From Poecilobothrus nobilitatus (lineage: Eukaryota > Arthropoda > Insecta > Diptera > Dolichopodidae): 64,000 nucleotides of DNA. This document shows, piece by piece, positions 52,449-63,574 of the stretch. The stretch is from NCBI GenBank assembly GCA_947095535.1, contig OX352772.1, positions 170,028,613 to 170,092,612 on the forward strand. Reading direction: 5' to 3'. Positions within the stretch are counted from its first letter, which is position 1; each line of letters begins with the position of its first letter. Both the position numbers and the translations under genes were made by a program. The notes under the pieces are model-generated. The model did no database searches and was not told the DNA's origin. It was given only the letters and a program-made list of their open reading frames with translations.

Positions 52449-55400
52449 TTAATTATTAACATTAGATCTTTTATATCCATAGGGAAATGAACTACCATCT
52501 TCCATAAATTTACGTTTTTCTAACCTAGTTTGATATTTTTTTATTTCAGGAACTGTGATAACTTTATGCTCTTTATTACGTCGAATATTTTTTGAAAGTA
52601 TGTATATATCGTTGTCTTCCTTCACATTTAGCACCGCTTCTTTAATTGTATTAAAATTAATTTTTTGGGAGGATGTATAGTTTAAACAAATTCCTTTAAC
52701 TTTACAAACTAGTTTTCTTCATTGTCTTTCGTACTGTGAATTTTATATGCATAGTTTTTAGGGCCTCCACATACAAATTCTGTAATGTAACTTCCAACAC
52801 CATAACATTCTAGTTCATCGGTCATATCTCCTATAAAATCCTCTATTTGGGGTTCATATTCTCCTGTACGACTTATATATATTACGGAATCAGTGTCATA
52901 ATATAAAACTCTATCCTTTAGTTTTTCTAAATAACTATATAATTTTAATCGAGCTTGAGTAGTTATGTAAGCTGCAATACATACATTTACAGTAGATAAT
53001 GATTCACCTGCTTCTTCTTTGTACTGCCAATTAACTATAATGTTTTCCTCACTTACTGGAAGAATACCAAAAACGTCTATAGAGGGATTTGTTAACATGT
53101 CATACAAATCGTTAGGTTGATTAATAATTATTGTTTTTTGTAAGTTTTCTCTCTGTCCAAATTTACCCCAAAAAGAATTAAGCATTAATTTTGCAAAAGA
53201 TCGTAGTCCCTGATTATTTACAATTTCATTAAATTCTAGTTGAATATTTTCATTTCTAAGAAAATCCGTTATATACTTCTCTTTCTCTTCCTTTGTTATA
53301 CAGTTACTAGGCCATCCCGATGCCTGTTGTTTTATTTTTAAAAATTTGTTCATCATTTGTGTGAAAAGACCATCTGTTTTTGTTACACTATTGTATTGAC
53401 ATATGTTGTAACTCCATATTTCATGAATTTCAAATATTTTATATTTCAATTTAAGAGCTTTTAACACTTCATCAATAATCCATGTTCCAAGTAAAGCTCT
53501 TTCAGGAACTTTATGTAAACAACATTCATTATTTAAACCAAATTCATTTAGGTTTTTTTCCTCACTACATGTGCGACATAAGGAAAACATTAATTTGTTG
53601 TTTTGTTTTACAGGTAATACTGGATGTATAAGATTTTCTGGTGGTAAAATTTTACATTTTATAAGTCCATTCAAATCTTTTAAATTTTGTTTAGTACAAT
53701 TAACGTTTCCTACATAAACATCTGGATGGCCGACAGGATATTTTCCATATTTACAAACCCATGGGCATAAAGAACAAATATCTATATATTTTATTTTTTC
53801 TCCTTTTTTACATTTGTAGTAGTTGTAAACATTATCTGTACGACCACCATAAAAAGAATCCCGAGGTTTTAATGGTGAAAGTTGTACTAATAACCATCCA
53901 TTTAAGTAATTCATTTTGCTTTTACTTATTTGAGAATAAAAATCACATTCCCACATTTCAATTACATTGTAATCTAATCTTTTCAACCTATCAGATTTTC
54001 TAATAGTTCTATCATATCGTTCATTCATTGTATCATTTTTATCATCATATAAATATGAATTACGATTACGTGGAAAACAGTTAGGATGACCGTGATAATA
54101 ACATCCATAAAATTCAAAAACTTGATTAGTTTCTGAACAAAAACCATCAACTTTTACACCGGCTACGGCAGCTTCTTTTTGTTTAGCAGCATGTCTAATG
54201 TTAATATTCCGTTTTTCCTCCTCCCAAACCAACCATTGAATAGCTGCCTTTGATTGGTTATCTGCATACCTATGCCCGTTTTTGGGTATTAAACCAATCG
54301 TATCTGGTTTTAAAAAATTACGTCTAAACGCAAGATTACAAGCAGACGCTATAGTTGTGGCCTCTAGAAAAGGTTCAACGTTACATTCTCTAAGAAAAAA
54401 TTCTCTGAACTTTAAGCATGATTGCGTTAGTATTGCCACGTCATTTATACAATATTTTACAATATCATTTTCCATATAGAATTCATCATTTTTGTGATCT
54501 TCATACCATTTCAGAAATACTTCACGTTCGTTAGTTTTCATGGTATCTGGGTTATAATATTCAACAGGTGGTAATGGTCCAATATAATTTTTATTTTCCG
54601 TTGTATTGAAGAGATGCGGGAAATATCCTTTTTTCAAATCAATTTGTAAATCAAAAGCCTAATTGGTAATTTTGATAATGCCATTACAAAGTAATTAATT
54701 GAGTCTATAAATTTTATGTTATCTAATAACATCATGATAATTTTTGAACCTCGCATAATTAGTTTAATTTTTAAAGAGGTTTTTTCTAATATAATATTTA
54801 AAATAAATTAATGGTCAAAAGATTATCACGACAGTTTTGAATTCTTTTCTTATCTCCATTATGTACATCTTCACAATAATAACTGGCGCAAAAGGCTGCA
54901 GTCAGCGATTTTATTACGTTGTAGTGATTTTTATAAAACAACAAATTTAGCCGTTTTTCAGGTCCAATTCCTTCAAATATTACCTCTCTGCCTCTTGTTC
55001 CCAATTTGTACACAACAATTTTATAATTTTTCAAATATTCTTGAAACTTTTTGAGTTCCTATATTCCACAACCTTTATGTGGAATTTTTACTCCTGCATT
55101 TTTAGTTAGTTCGATAGCTTTTAAAGTTTATAATTTTCCTGCATCATTACGAATTTTGTGTTTGTAGTTCTTATCATTTTTAGTTTGTGATATTGCCAAG
55201 ATTAAGGCCTGAGGTAGACATAAATTGTTTTTGTTTTTAATGCAAATTATTCCCTTTCGCTTTAAGGTTTCCTCATCATATGATGAATATCTTTGTGATC
55301 TTCTTCTCCCAAATTGTAGCCTTGCAGAAGTAACTGAAAGACAAAATGTATCTGTGCTTAAACCTGTAACATAAAAACAAAATAAAAGTATTAATAATAA

Positions 55401-55802
55401 AAATAATAATGAAGTATTTATTTGGTAGTTACCTTCAGAATTACTTTGAAAAATTTTTGATATCATTTCCTATACATCAGAAAATGTTAGATCGCCTGCA
55501 TTTCTGAAACTTAGCCATCCAGGACCATGTTGCTGGAAGCTTTCTCCACAGAATGTTAATCCTACCTTATCTAAAGGGTGCAAATCATTTGTAACATCTT
55601 GAATTATTTTATACAATGCGTTTTTTATCCAGTTAACCGGTTCTACGTTATTAGGAACTGAATTAATTATAAACTTGACTTTACGTCCGCGTACGTTAAA
55701 ACGTTTGACTACTGATGCTGAATCACTTTCAATCCTATAAGGAAGTGATTCTATCTCCGGTGAACGATTAAAAAATCTTTCTAATAAAATTTTTCTTGAC
55801 AT
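52449..55802 (-). pseudogene. Polinton protein-primed DNA polymerase B, broken
   Basis: Starts MSRKILLERFFNRSPEIE at 55802. An intron-like gap follows at 55364-55432, then an N-terminal region to KNAGVKIPHKGCGI and KIVVYKLGTRGREVIFEG (54798-55120, one stop). Part of the exonuclease region is missing near 54790; MRGSKIIMML and NIKFIDSINYFVMALSKLP follow. The long frame 52709-54637 (642 codons) contains polymerase motif A YIDICSLCPW, motif B AKLMLNSFWGKFGQ and motif C YYDTDSVIYI, all complete. A frame change near 52710 separates the last 85 codons (52449-52634 and above). It replicates the element from a protein primer. The lesions make it inactive although the polymerase core looks intact. Confidence 0.92.
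55364..55432 (-). other. Probable spliceosomal intron in polymerase B gene
   Basis: Minus strand: AAG|GTAACT at the 5' end, TTTTTATGTTACAG|GT at the 3' end, 69 bases, very AT-rich with a pyrimidine-rich 3' part. The length is a multiple of three and has no stop, so the unspliced frame stays open and would add a hydrophobic segment (SLLFLLLILLFCFYV) inside a polymerase domain where none is expected. Removal keeps the frame. Confidence 0.7.
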
Positions 55803-56394
55803 TTTTTATTTTTTTTTGTATTGACTCGCTTGCTGCAGCTATTTGACCAAACTAACCAAAACTAATTTAAATATTTCGTTTTTAGAGTAAAAAAAATTTC
55901 TTCAAGCAAATATTTGCAACAATGTTTGTAAGATGTATGTATTCTGAAAAAGTAATTACTATAAATTCAATTTTAATTAAATATACGTTAGTAGATTGTA
56001 TATATTGCATGCAATTGCATTTGATATAAATTATAGAAAAGGAATTTATAGAATAAATTCAGGTTTAAACACAAATATTTTGTTTTTACAGTAAACACCT
56101 ATCTTCAAACAAAGTATTTGGAACATTGTATTTTTAATAAATTATATCTTCCTTTTTTTTCTAATTTAAACTACCTACATCTTTTTGAATCTTTCTTTGA
56201 AATAGAAAATATTTCAACAATGTAGTTTGATTTATGAAGCCGAAAGCAGTTACAATAAATTAAAATTTTAATTAATATGCATTGGTAAATTCTTTAGATT
56301 TCTAACAATTTTATTTAATATAAATACTGCAGAATTTTATAGAAGAAATCATAGTCTTACTTAAAATCAAGCAAAGTAAACAACATAATCAAGC
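55803..56394. other. AT-rich spacer between divergent polymerase and Q/H-rich genes
   Basis: About 590 bases with no coding signal. TTTTTAGAGTAAA and TTTTTACAGTAAACACCTATC-like strings near 55880 and 56085 are similar, suggesting a diverged ~200-base repeat. It must hold the promoters of both genes. Confidence 0.45.
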
Positions 56395-56907
56395 ATGGAC
56401 AACAACACTGAAGACATCTTTTTCTTTACACAACGAATACAGGTTGTGCTTCCACCGAAGAGGAAGAAATCCCAGCATCAGCAACAACCACAACACCAAC
56501 AAGCATCACAGCACCAGCAACATTTACAGCATCAGCAACAATCCCAACAACAACAACAACAATACGAACAACACCAATCATATGAGCAACCAAAAAGAAA
56601 AAGATGTTTGGAATCATTTAATGCAAAAATAAAAAGAAGAACTTTTTTAAAGGTAAAAGATATGGAGCCAGATGCGCTCTATACAATTAAAAAAGTTAAA
56701 CTATTACCAACAGTTAATGGACCGTCTTGGGTTTTTGAAACAGAAAATTACATAATTTTCATACCAAAAACCTATTTGGACCTATTCGAAGATAAGGAAT
56801 TCCGGGAGGAAATTCTAAAAGGCGATCTCTATTTAATTAGAGATAGCACTGAAAATTTAAAACTGCTTGATGAAACAAGCAATAAACATTTAGCAATTAA
56901 CCAATAA
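56395..56907 (+). CDS. Q/H-rich Polinton protein of unknown function
   Basis: 170 codons, open. Residues about 25-65 are glutamine/histidine repeats from CAA/CAG/CAC codons (QHQQQPQHQQASQHQQ). Then KRKRCLESF, a possible nuclear signal, and a folded-looking domain: FLKVKDMEPDALYTIKKVKL, GPSWVFETENYIIFIPKTYL and LKGDLYLIRD. Short strands around a GPS turn suggest an OB-like fold, perhaps ssDNA-binding next to the polymerase; this is inference. It is the last gene before the broken right end. Confidence 0.7.
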   Translation: MDNNTEDIFFFTQRIQVVLPPKRKKSQHQQQPQHQQASQHQQHLQHQQQSQQQQQQYEQHQSYEQPKRKRCLESFNAKIKRRTFLKVKDMEPDALYTIKKVKLLPTVNGPSWVFETENYIIFIPKTYLDLFEDKEFREEILKGDLYLIRDSTENLKLLDETSNKHLAINQ

Positions 56908-57144
56908 AATTGTAATAAAAATAAAATTAATAAATAAAAATAATTTAATAAAAAAAACAAAATTCTGTATTTTACTTGTTTACACTTTTTTTTTTGCTTT
57001 TAAATTTTTCTTTTTTTACAGCTATCTTGATTATATATTTTAATTATAAATAATAGATGTTTAAAAAAAAATGTTTAATAAAGAGAAAGTAATTACTTAT
57101 ATTTAATAAAAAACGTTTGCATTTTATTTACATTTTTTTTCTCA
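56908..57144. other. Right-hand non-coding end of main Polinton
   Basis: AT-rich with AATAAA signals near 56921 and 56932. No match to the inverted left terminus seen. Confidence 0.45.
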
Positions 57145-57830
57145 GGCAGCTACCCGAACCTGTTGCAGCAGCACAACCAAATTTTGCAAAAGTTGTTGCC
57201 ATAAAACTTGATTATCATTTGCAAGATTTCAGACGCTTAGCTTCATTAAGTTCCAAGAGGTGTAAGAAGCCTGAACCGGCTGCTTTAGACCAACCCAATT
57301 TTACAAATGTTGTTGGCATGTAACTCAACACCTCTTTACTAAATTTTAGATTCCTAGCTTCAATAGACATTGAGTTATTCTCATTTAAACGGAGAAGTTG
57401 TATGGCAGCTACCCGAACCCGCCGCACCACCACAACCAAATTTTACAGAAGTTGTTGCCATAAAATTTGATCATCATTCGCAAAATTTCAGGTACGTAAA
57501 TTTAATAGACACTGGATTATTTCCATTTAAAGAAAGAAGCTGTATGGCAGCTACTCGAACCCGCTGACCGAAAATGTTGGGTTTAAATAGCAAAATTAAC
57601 AATTTTGCAAAAGTGACGTAAAAAGAATTTCAGCTCCCTAGCTCCTTTATTTTTTGAGTTATCGTGCGGACGGACGGACTGACGCACATGGCTTAATCGA
57701 CTCAGAATTCGATTCTGAGCCGATCCATACATTTGACACTATATCTAGCTCGGCTCTTTTAAGGTGTCACAAACGTAATATCAAATTTGTTATACTCTTG
57801 AACATAGTTCATACGGGTATAATGAGCTCA
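57145..57830 (+). mobile_element. Rep-B copy 3, left-truncated
   Basis: Internal ~130-bp units, a (CGGA)n run at 57667-57679 and the right end GTTCATACGGGTATAATG at 57807-57824. Confidence 0.75.
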
Positions 57831-57837
57831 AACTCAA

Positions 57838-58085
57838 ATGTTGAAAGATGAAAAATTAGTGGAAAGAGCACCTCTAAGCTCTGATTATCGAATGTTTAAA
57901 ACACCGAGTGGTGATGTAATTACCGTTGCTGTACCATCTCCTGAAAAGAAGAAGACACTAAGATCGACCGATAGTACAATATCCTCAACTATACTTTCAC
58001 AGTTTCCTGAAACAAAAAACCCAAAACTAAAACCCTAAGAAGTCTAAACCGAAGAACTTCATCAACACCAGAATGGACAAACAAA
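57838..58085 (+). pseudogene. Polinton PY C-terminal fragment, copy D
   Basis: LKDEKLVERAPLSSDYRMF and TPSGDVITVAVPSP, 66 codons open, then a frame change before the STPEWT end. Nearly identical to 30935-31181. Confidence 0.75.
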
Positions 58086-59005
58086 CAATTTAACAAAGAT
58101 AGATAGTCAAGATGACTTCTATGTAACACTGTTTAGCAATGATAATCTAAAACTACTTCCAGAAAACACTTTAGTTTCATTCGAAAATAAATTACCTATT
58201 CACTTTGATTTAAGAAACGGAAATTGGAAAGTTGGTCTTTCAGAAATATATCTGAACGATTTCCTACAAACAGAAGTATTTAACAAAGAGCAGTGTGTTT
58301 TTATCAATATTGGACAATATAATGTTTACATAAGAAACATTGGAAAACCTCTTGAAAAAATCAAAGTAACCAAATCTATAGGTTAGACATATTATTCATA
58401 TGACAATTTGGAATTACATTTGGATGATTGGAAATTTAATTTTTACCAACGCTTATTAAAAATATAACTCCTAATCTGGGATTTACTCGCAACCAAGTTT
58501 TCAAAGAATTTTTTAATGAAGTTTTAACATTATATCTCTACTCCTAAAAATTATGATGATGTAACATTTAAAAAAGTGTCAGAATCTAACCGACGCGATT
58601 TAATACGAATATCGCAGATGTTTGATGATAATGGTTTCTATATAAAAGTTAATCAGAGTTATAATGTCAAAACATTATTAACTGAATTATTTCAACAGAA
58701 AAAAAAATATAAAAAATTTCAAAACAAAATTACCTGAACTATTCAAATTAGCTGTTGCTAAAAATAAAGATGAATTGAATGGAATGGTGATGATTTATTC
58801 AGATATAGTTGAATCATCTGTTTTTGGAAGTAGCAAAGTGCCTGCATTGAGAATTTTTAATATATTTAAGCTATCAACACAGAAAATTGTAGAAAACCTA
58901 CAAATATTGAATTTGAACAAGTCCGTTACATACCTAAAGAAAAATTGTTTTGAAATGTTAGCGATTAAAATTTTCAATCAATACGGTGATGGAATAAATT
59001 TTGTT
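58086..59005 (+). pseudogene. Polinton penton, copy D, cut by a LINE
   Basis: Parallel to 31190-32107 with the same kind of lesions. It carries an extra AATATATTTAAG near 58858 that copy B lacks, and it stops at INFV where the LINE poly(A) begins at 59003-59014. Confidence 0.8.
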
Positions 59006-59297
59006 TTTTTTTTTTCTTTATTCAAAAAAATAATTTGTAACTTAAAACTAGTTTTTTTTAATATTTAAAATACATAAAATGATTTAATGACCTTAGCTTC
59101 CGCTGTGCGGTCTTATAAAATTCTACTTGTATATAATACATAATACATTAATATATACCACATAACAACTTCAGGTACCCAAAAAAATGAAATATGATAA
59201 TAAAATAATATTATTGTGATTTGTAATAAAAAAAAAGACAAGATGAATTAAATGACAAAAAAAAAAAACAAACTCATGAATAACAAAACAATACTGT

Positions 59298-59327
59298 TTC
59301 ATATGATCTACCTAGAGTAGATCATAT
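59298..59327. other. Perfect 12-bp inverted repeat at the LINE RT stop
   Basis: CATATGATCTAC, five-base loop, GTAGATCATATG. It spans the RT stop codon and could form a hairpin in the LINE transcript. Confidence 0.6.
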
Positions 59328-61165
59328 GGAACAAGTTCAGAAATAATTTTTTTAAAGATGCGTATATTGTTTACTAGTTTAATATCATTCGGCAGATCAT
59401 TATAAATTTTTAAGCAATTATGAAGGCAATTGTTTTTTTTGTTGCTGGTTTTAAAAAGAGTTAGATAAAAATTAGACCTATTTCTCGTATTGTGGTTATG
59501 GATGTTAATATTTCTGTTTAATACGAAGCTGTGTCTGATTTCGTTGTTAATAATCTTAAATGCTGTTATGTAAAGTTCGCGGTTACAGATACTCATAAAA
59601 CTGATATATTTTTCCGTATATAAGCAATCAGTTGGAAATAAAACTGGATAATAATGTATAATTTTTATGGCTTTTTTTTGTAATATATTTAATTTTGCTA
59701 ATATAATTTGTGGTGCCCTACTCCAGATAGGGTTCAGATATTTTAAATGGGACAATATATACGAACAGTAAATTATATACAGGACATTTGGCGAAAAAAA
59801 TTTTCTTAGTCGTCTTAAAATAAAAATATAAGGAGTAATTTTTTTAATAATGTGATCTACATGGTCACTCCATCTTGACCTGCTGGCAAGCCTTAATCCT
59901 AAGTAATTGAAGGTCTTAACAACCTCCAATTTGTTGTTATTTAAATAAAAATCCAAGGAGTTGAAATTTTTATTTTCAAAAACTAAGATTTTTGTTTTGC
60001 TTACATTTATAACCATTCTGTGTTTTTCTAACCACTCTATAATAATAATCAAATCATAATTAATAGCATCTTTTAGTTCTTGCTCTGTTTTCACTGCATA
60101 TTTTAAGACTGCGTCATCCGTATATAAATGGATTTTTCCTTTTAAGTTAAGCCGGGTTATGTCGTCAATATAAATTTTAAAGAGGTCTGGCCCTAAAATT
60201 GACCCTTGCGGAACACCTTTTTTTATTATTTTTAAATTACTAGTAGAATTACAAACCCGAACGCCTTGTTGTCTATTCTGCAAATATGATTTGAAAAATC
60301 TGCAGTGATTTCTATCTAAATTTAATTTTGAGAGCTTGTGCAAAAGAATGTCGTGGTCGACACAGTCGAAAGCCTTCTGAAAGTCTAAAAAAACGCAAGC
60401 CACGTAATATTTTTCATCAATACTCTTTGAAATAAAATCATTGAGACTAAGACAGGCCGCGGTTGTGCTTGAATTTTTCTCAAAACCGTATTGCTCATCA
60501 TGAAGGATTTTGTTGTTGTTCATGAAATTATGCATTCGATTTCTAATGATAATTTCAAATATTTTAGAAAACGAACTAAGAACTGACATTGGTCTATAAT
60601 TGGTTGCACTCGTCGCACAACCGTTCTTAAAAATCGGAGTGATAGTTGCCAACTTGAGAGAATCTGGAAAGCTAAAACTTTCAAAAGCGAGATTAATAAA
60701 TTTGACCAATATGGGAGACAAACGCTCTGAAAATCTTTTTATAAAATTAGCTGAGATACTATCATACCCAGTAGCAGCAGAAATTTTGAGTGAGACAATC
60801 GCAGAGTTAACTTCTCCAATAGTTGTCTCAGTTAATTTAAAATCAGAATGAATAATACGGTGGAAATTATTCAGATATTCATAATCAATTTGATTATTTG
60901 GAATATTCAACTCGTCCGCAACATTGACAAAAAAGTTATTCATATGTTCGGCAATATCACATCCGTTAGTAATTGTAAGATTATTACATTCAAGTGTCTT
61001 AATATTGCTTGAAGAAGTATGAGAAGTTTTGTTGAAAATAATCCTTTTATATAGATCCCAGAGTTTTTTACCATTGCAAGGGTCTCGTATGATCTCATCA
61101 GAGCAGAATTTTTTTTTAGCCTGTATAATTAAACGTTTTACTTCTTGCCTACAATTATTGAACAA
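59312..61165 (-). CDS. LINE reverse transcriptase, open for 617 codons
   Basis: All RT blocks in one frame: LATITPIFKNGCATSATNYR, VFLDFQKAFDCVDHDIL (first Asp), GVPQGSILGPDLFKIYIDDI, IHLYTDDAVL (catalytic Asp pair), then KTFNYLGLRLASRSRWSDHV and a C-terminal connector ending VPYDLL. The best preserved retroelement enzyme in the window; only its upstream endonuclease linkage is broken. Confidence 0.9.
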   Translation of the reverse strand: MFNNCRQEVKRLIIQAKKKFCSDEIIRDPCNGKKLWDLYKRIIFNKTSHTSSSNIKTLECNNLTITNGCDIAEHMNNFFVNVADELNIPNNQIDYEYLNNFHRIIHSDFKLTETTIGEVNSAIVSLKISAATGYDSISANFIKRFSERLSPILVKFINLAFESFSFPDSLKLATITPIFKNGCATSATNYRPMSVLSSFSKIFEIIIRNRMHNFMNNNKILHDEQYGFEKNSSTTAACLSLNDFISKSIDEKYYVACVFLDFQKAFDCVDHDILLHKLSKLNLDRNHCRFFKSYLQNRQQGVRVCNSTSNLKIIKKGVPQGSILGPDLFKIYIDDITRLNLKGKIHLYTDDAVLKYAVKTEQELKDAINYDLIIIIEWLEKHRMVINVSKTKILVFENKNFNSLDFYLNNNKLEVVKTFNYLGLRLASRSRWSDHVDHIIKKITPYIFILRRLRKFFSPNVLYIIYCSYILSHLKYLNPIWSRAPQIILAKLNILQKKAIKIIHYYPVLFPTDCLYTEKYISFMSICNRELYITAFKIINNEIRHSFVLNRNINIHNHNTRNRSNFYLTLFKTSNKKNNCLHNCLKIYNDLPNDIKLVNNIRIFKKIISELVPYDLL

Positions 61166-61181
61166 ATTTCGAACATGTGGA

Positions 61182-62150
61182 TCATCCGGATATTTTTTTT
61201 TTGTATTTATAATATGAGTTTCTAACTTTAATTTTGTTTATAATTTCATCCGTCATCCACTCATTTTTTCTTTTAGTTTTTTTCAAAGGAATACTCTTAG
61301 TAAACTTTTTTATAGTTTCACTTAATTCGTTAACAAGCGAGTCAAAATTAGTGAAATTACTAAGTCTTTCCCAAATTGCATCATTTGAAATATTTTGATA
61401 ATCTAAAATTGTTTTCAAACAGATTGATTAATCTGTTATTGGTTTTTGGTTTAAACTTATAAAAAATAATCGATGGTCGGAGAGAGGAGTATCGGAAATA
61501 TAGAAGTCGTATTTTAAATTAATCATATCGGTTATGAAATGGTCAATAACCGTTTTTGAAGAGTTGCCAATTCTGGTGGCGTAATTTACACTCCTCTTGT
61601 TATAAATGACAAAATCGTTTGAGAGTAACGTATTAATATAATTACTAGTGGTATGATCAGCATTTATTATATTTATATTAAAATCACCAAGAATTAAAGA
61701 TTTTCTAAATTCACTAGTGATTTCATCTAATTTACTTGAAAAATCATTTACATCAGTTTCATGAGATCTGTAAACCGCTAATATATTAAAATTGTGGTTC
61801 AATAACTTAACACATAAAAAATTAGATTTGTTAAATTCAGATTTAAAAATTAAGGTACTATTAATATTTTCCTTAACATAAATAGCAACACCACCATAAG
61901 ATTTTGCACGATTTGAAAAATAAGCCGTGTAACCCGGTAAATTAAAAAATTTGTTCTCTGATTCATGCAACCATATTTCCGACAAAACTACTGCATGTAT
62001 CTCATATTCAAAACTATTAACCAGAATTTCTAAATCGTATAATTTATTTCTAATACTTTGTATGTTGAAGTAAATCGTATTGAAATTTTTTTTATAATTG
62101 CTTTTTAAGAAAATGTTGTCTAACCCTGTAAAGTGACTAACTCATAAACT
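61182..62150 (-). pseudogene. LINE endonuclease and linker
   Basis: FNIQSIRNKLYDLEILVNSF (about 62070), VVLSEIWLHESENKFFNLPG, KSYGGVAIYVKENI, LILGDFNINIINAD and DTPLSDHRLFFISL are the AP-endonuclease blocks. In-frame stops near 61425 and a frameshift near 61180 separate it from the RT. Confidence 0.85.
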
Positions 62151-62190
62151 ATCTTCAATATTTATGTTATCAGATGTTATCATCGTATCG

Positions 62191-62819
62191 GTAAAACAAA
62201 ATTATTTTATTTGTCTCTTTTTTAGCATATAATTTGTAAACATAAATATAATTCCTCTTCTTTCTCTTATTGGCTAATTTCTTAATGAAAATATAATTAT
62301 TAGTATAAATTTGCCTATAAGAACGTGTACATGTGACAATAATTAAATGTATAAGATAGGTTATAGTTATTATTTTTTTTATTATAGTGAAGATTAATAT
62401 AGAAATTCCATTTATATGTTATATTTTAGATAATAATATTGTAAAAAATGTATTTAAATTTAAGTTTAAAAGTGATACCAAAAATATTAAATGTAAAAAA
62501 AAGCCAAATAAAAAATTTAAATTCATAGTGAAAAATAGAATGTTTGGAATAAAATATGTATATTTATGAATTTTTATGTGAAAATATATTTTTTTCTTTC
62601 TTTTGTAGGTTAATTTATTTAAATATATAAAACAGGTTATTGTTATTATTTTTTTTCTTGTCATAACCATAATTATTGTTGTAAAGTTTATTGTAAATAT
62701 TATAAATAATAATATTAAAAGAATAAGTGAAAAAAATTGATTTAACTGATTTAAATGTTGTATAAAAAATAACAAATGTGCAAAAAAGTAAAATAAAAAA
62801 TGTCAATTACAATTGAAAA
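62191..62819. other. Unassigned AT-rich sequence
   Basis: Frames here are low-complexity K/N/I-rich. Two TTTTNTAG strings (62389, 62609) look like splice acceptors but no exon is recognisable. It may be LINE leader or old flank. Confidence 0.35.
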
Positions 62820-63574
62820 CGAGGAAGAATACAGTTGCCTTTGTCAACTCTTAGATACCCGTACGAACCGTTAGTATGTTCACAACCTGTCACTCTGCTC
62901 ACAATATTATTTTTTTAATATTTTAGTATTTTAAAATAATTTGGGTGAATTATATAATTTCTAGAACTATGGGTTGTACATATATTCAAACTATATGTTT
63001 ATATGTACATTCTTCAAAAGCAGATTCTGACCTTTCACATAACGATTATCAATCCAAAACCTTTTCAAATATTCTATAGTACCATTTAATATTAAGCGGT
63101 AAATATATATTAAATTTACTTAGTACAAAATAGTAAATATAATTTTAAATATTATATTATATTATATTTAAATATTCCATTAACAGAATAATTTCTTATA
63201 AGTACAATAAAATACATATATGTAAGTAAATACGGCGCTATATAATATACATATATACTCTTATCATTCATTCACTAGTGACATATACGATATGTAAATA
63301 AACATGATATTATATAAGTATGTATATATATTAATATAATATAAATAAAAATTCTTCAAGCAACCGTTATGTTGTTTATTTATTTACATTTTTATGTACT
63401 ACGCATTATATCCTCAACAATTTCAAATTATCGAGCAAAACAAAATGCAAAAAATTTGTTGAAGAAATTTGTTAGAAAATTTGAAATATATCAAGTAACA
63501 CTTTCGTCAATTATAAAGTAACCCTATATTATTAAAAAAAGTTATTAACAGAAATAAGAGTATAATATTGAAGC
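62820..63574 (-). mobile_element. Rep-B copy 4, inverted relative to 15000-15769
   Basis: Starts CGAGGAAGAATACAGTTGCC, then GATACCCGTACGAACC; matches the reverse complement of 15000-15769 almost to the base. It is cut at 63574 against capsid sequence, so it is a one-ended copy. Confidence 0.82.

Larger units (their letters stand above)
33207..57144. mobile_element. Main Polinton/Maverick (copy C), left terminus duplicated, right end lost
   Basis: Left terminus AGTAGGTATAGGGGCACTTT at 33207 and again at 37545. Polinton ends typically begin AG, and the break from Rep-A sequence is sharp. The contents cover the core Polinton set: packaging ATPase, penton, major capsid, adenain-like protease, integrase and protein-primed polymerase B. 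The matching inverted terminus is not found to the right; at 57145 the sequence switches to a copy of 30.1-32.1 kb. Lesions in five core genes show a dead copy. Confidence 0.88.
57145..59005 (+). repeat. Second copy of the 30093-32107 segment (Polinton copy D)
   Basis: 57145-59005 matches 30093-32107 across Rep-B, the PY end and the penton, including the same Rep-B insertion at the same PY position, so it is a duplicated genomic segment and not an independent insertion. It is about 150 bases shorter, from loss of Rep-B internal units. It starts abruptly against the main Polinton and ends at a LINE. Confidence 0.88.
59006..62190 (-). mobile_element. CR1/L2-like LINE inserted in copy D penton
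   Basis: Minus-strand element with 3' T-run at 59006-59014, RT at 59312-61165 and endonuclease at 61428 to about 62150. No zinc-knuckle ORF1 was identified. The 5' limit is uncertain. It has two frame breaks: a stop region at 61419-61427 and a frameshift near 61170-61200 at a T-run. Confidence 0.85.

Noticed and set aside
53761..54003. Plus-strand frames within the polymerase gene
   Set aside because: Shadows of the polymerase B frame, which has three complete catalytic motifs.
56426..56617. Minus-strand valine-rich frame
   Set aside because: Antisense of the CAA/CAG/CAC repeat in the Q/H-rich gene.
62387..62775. K/N-rich plus frame and hydrophobic minus frame
   Set aside because: Low-complexity AT-driven frames with no family resemblance.
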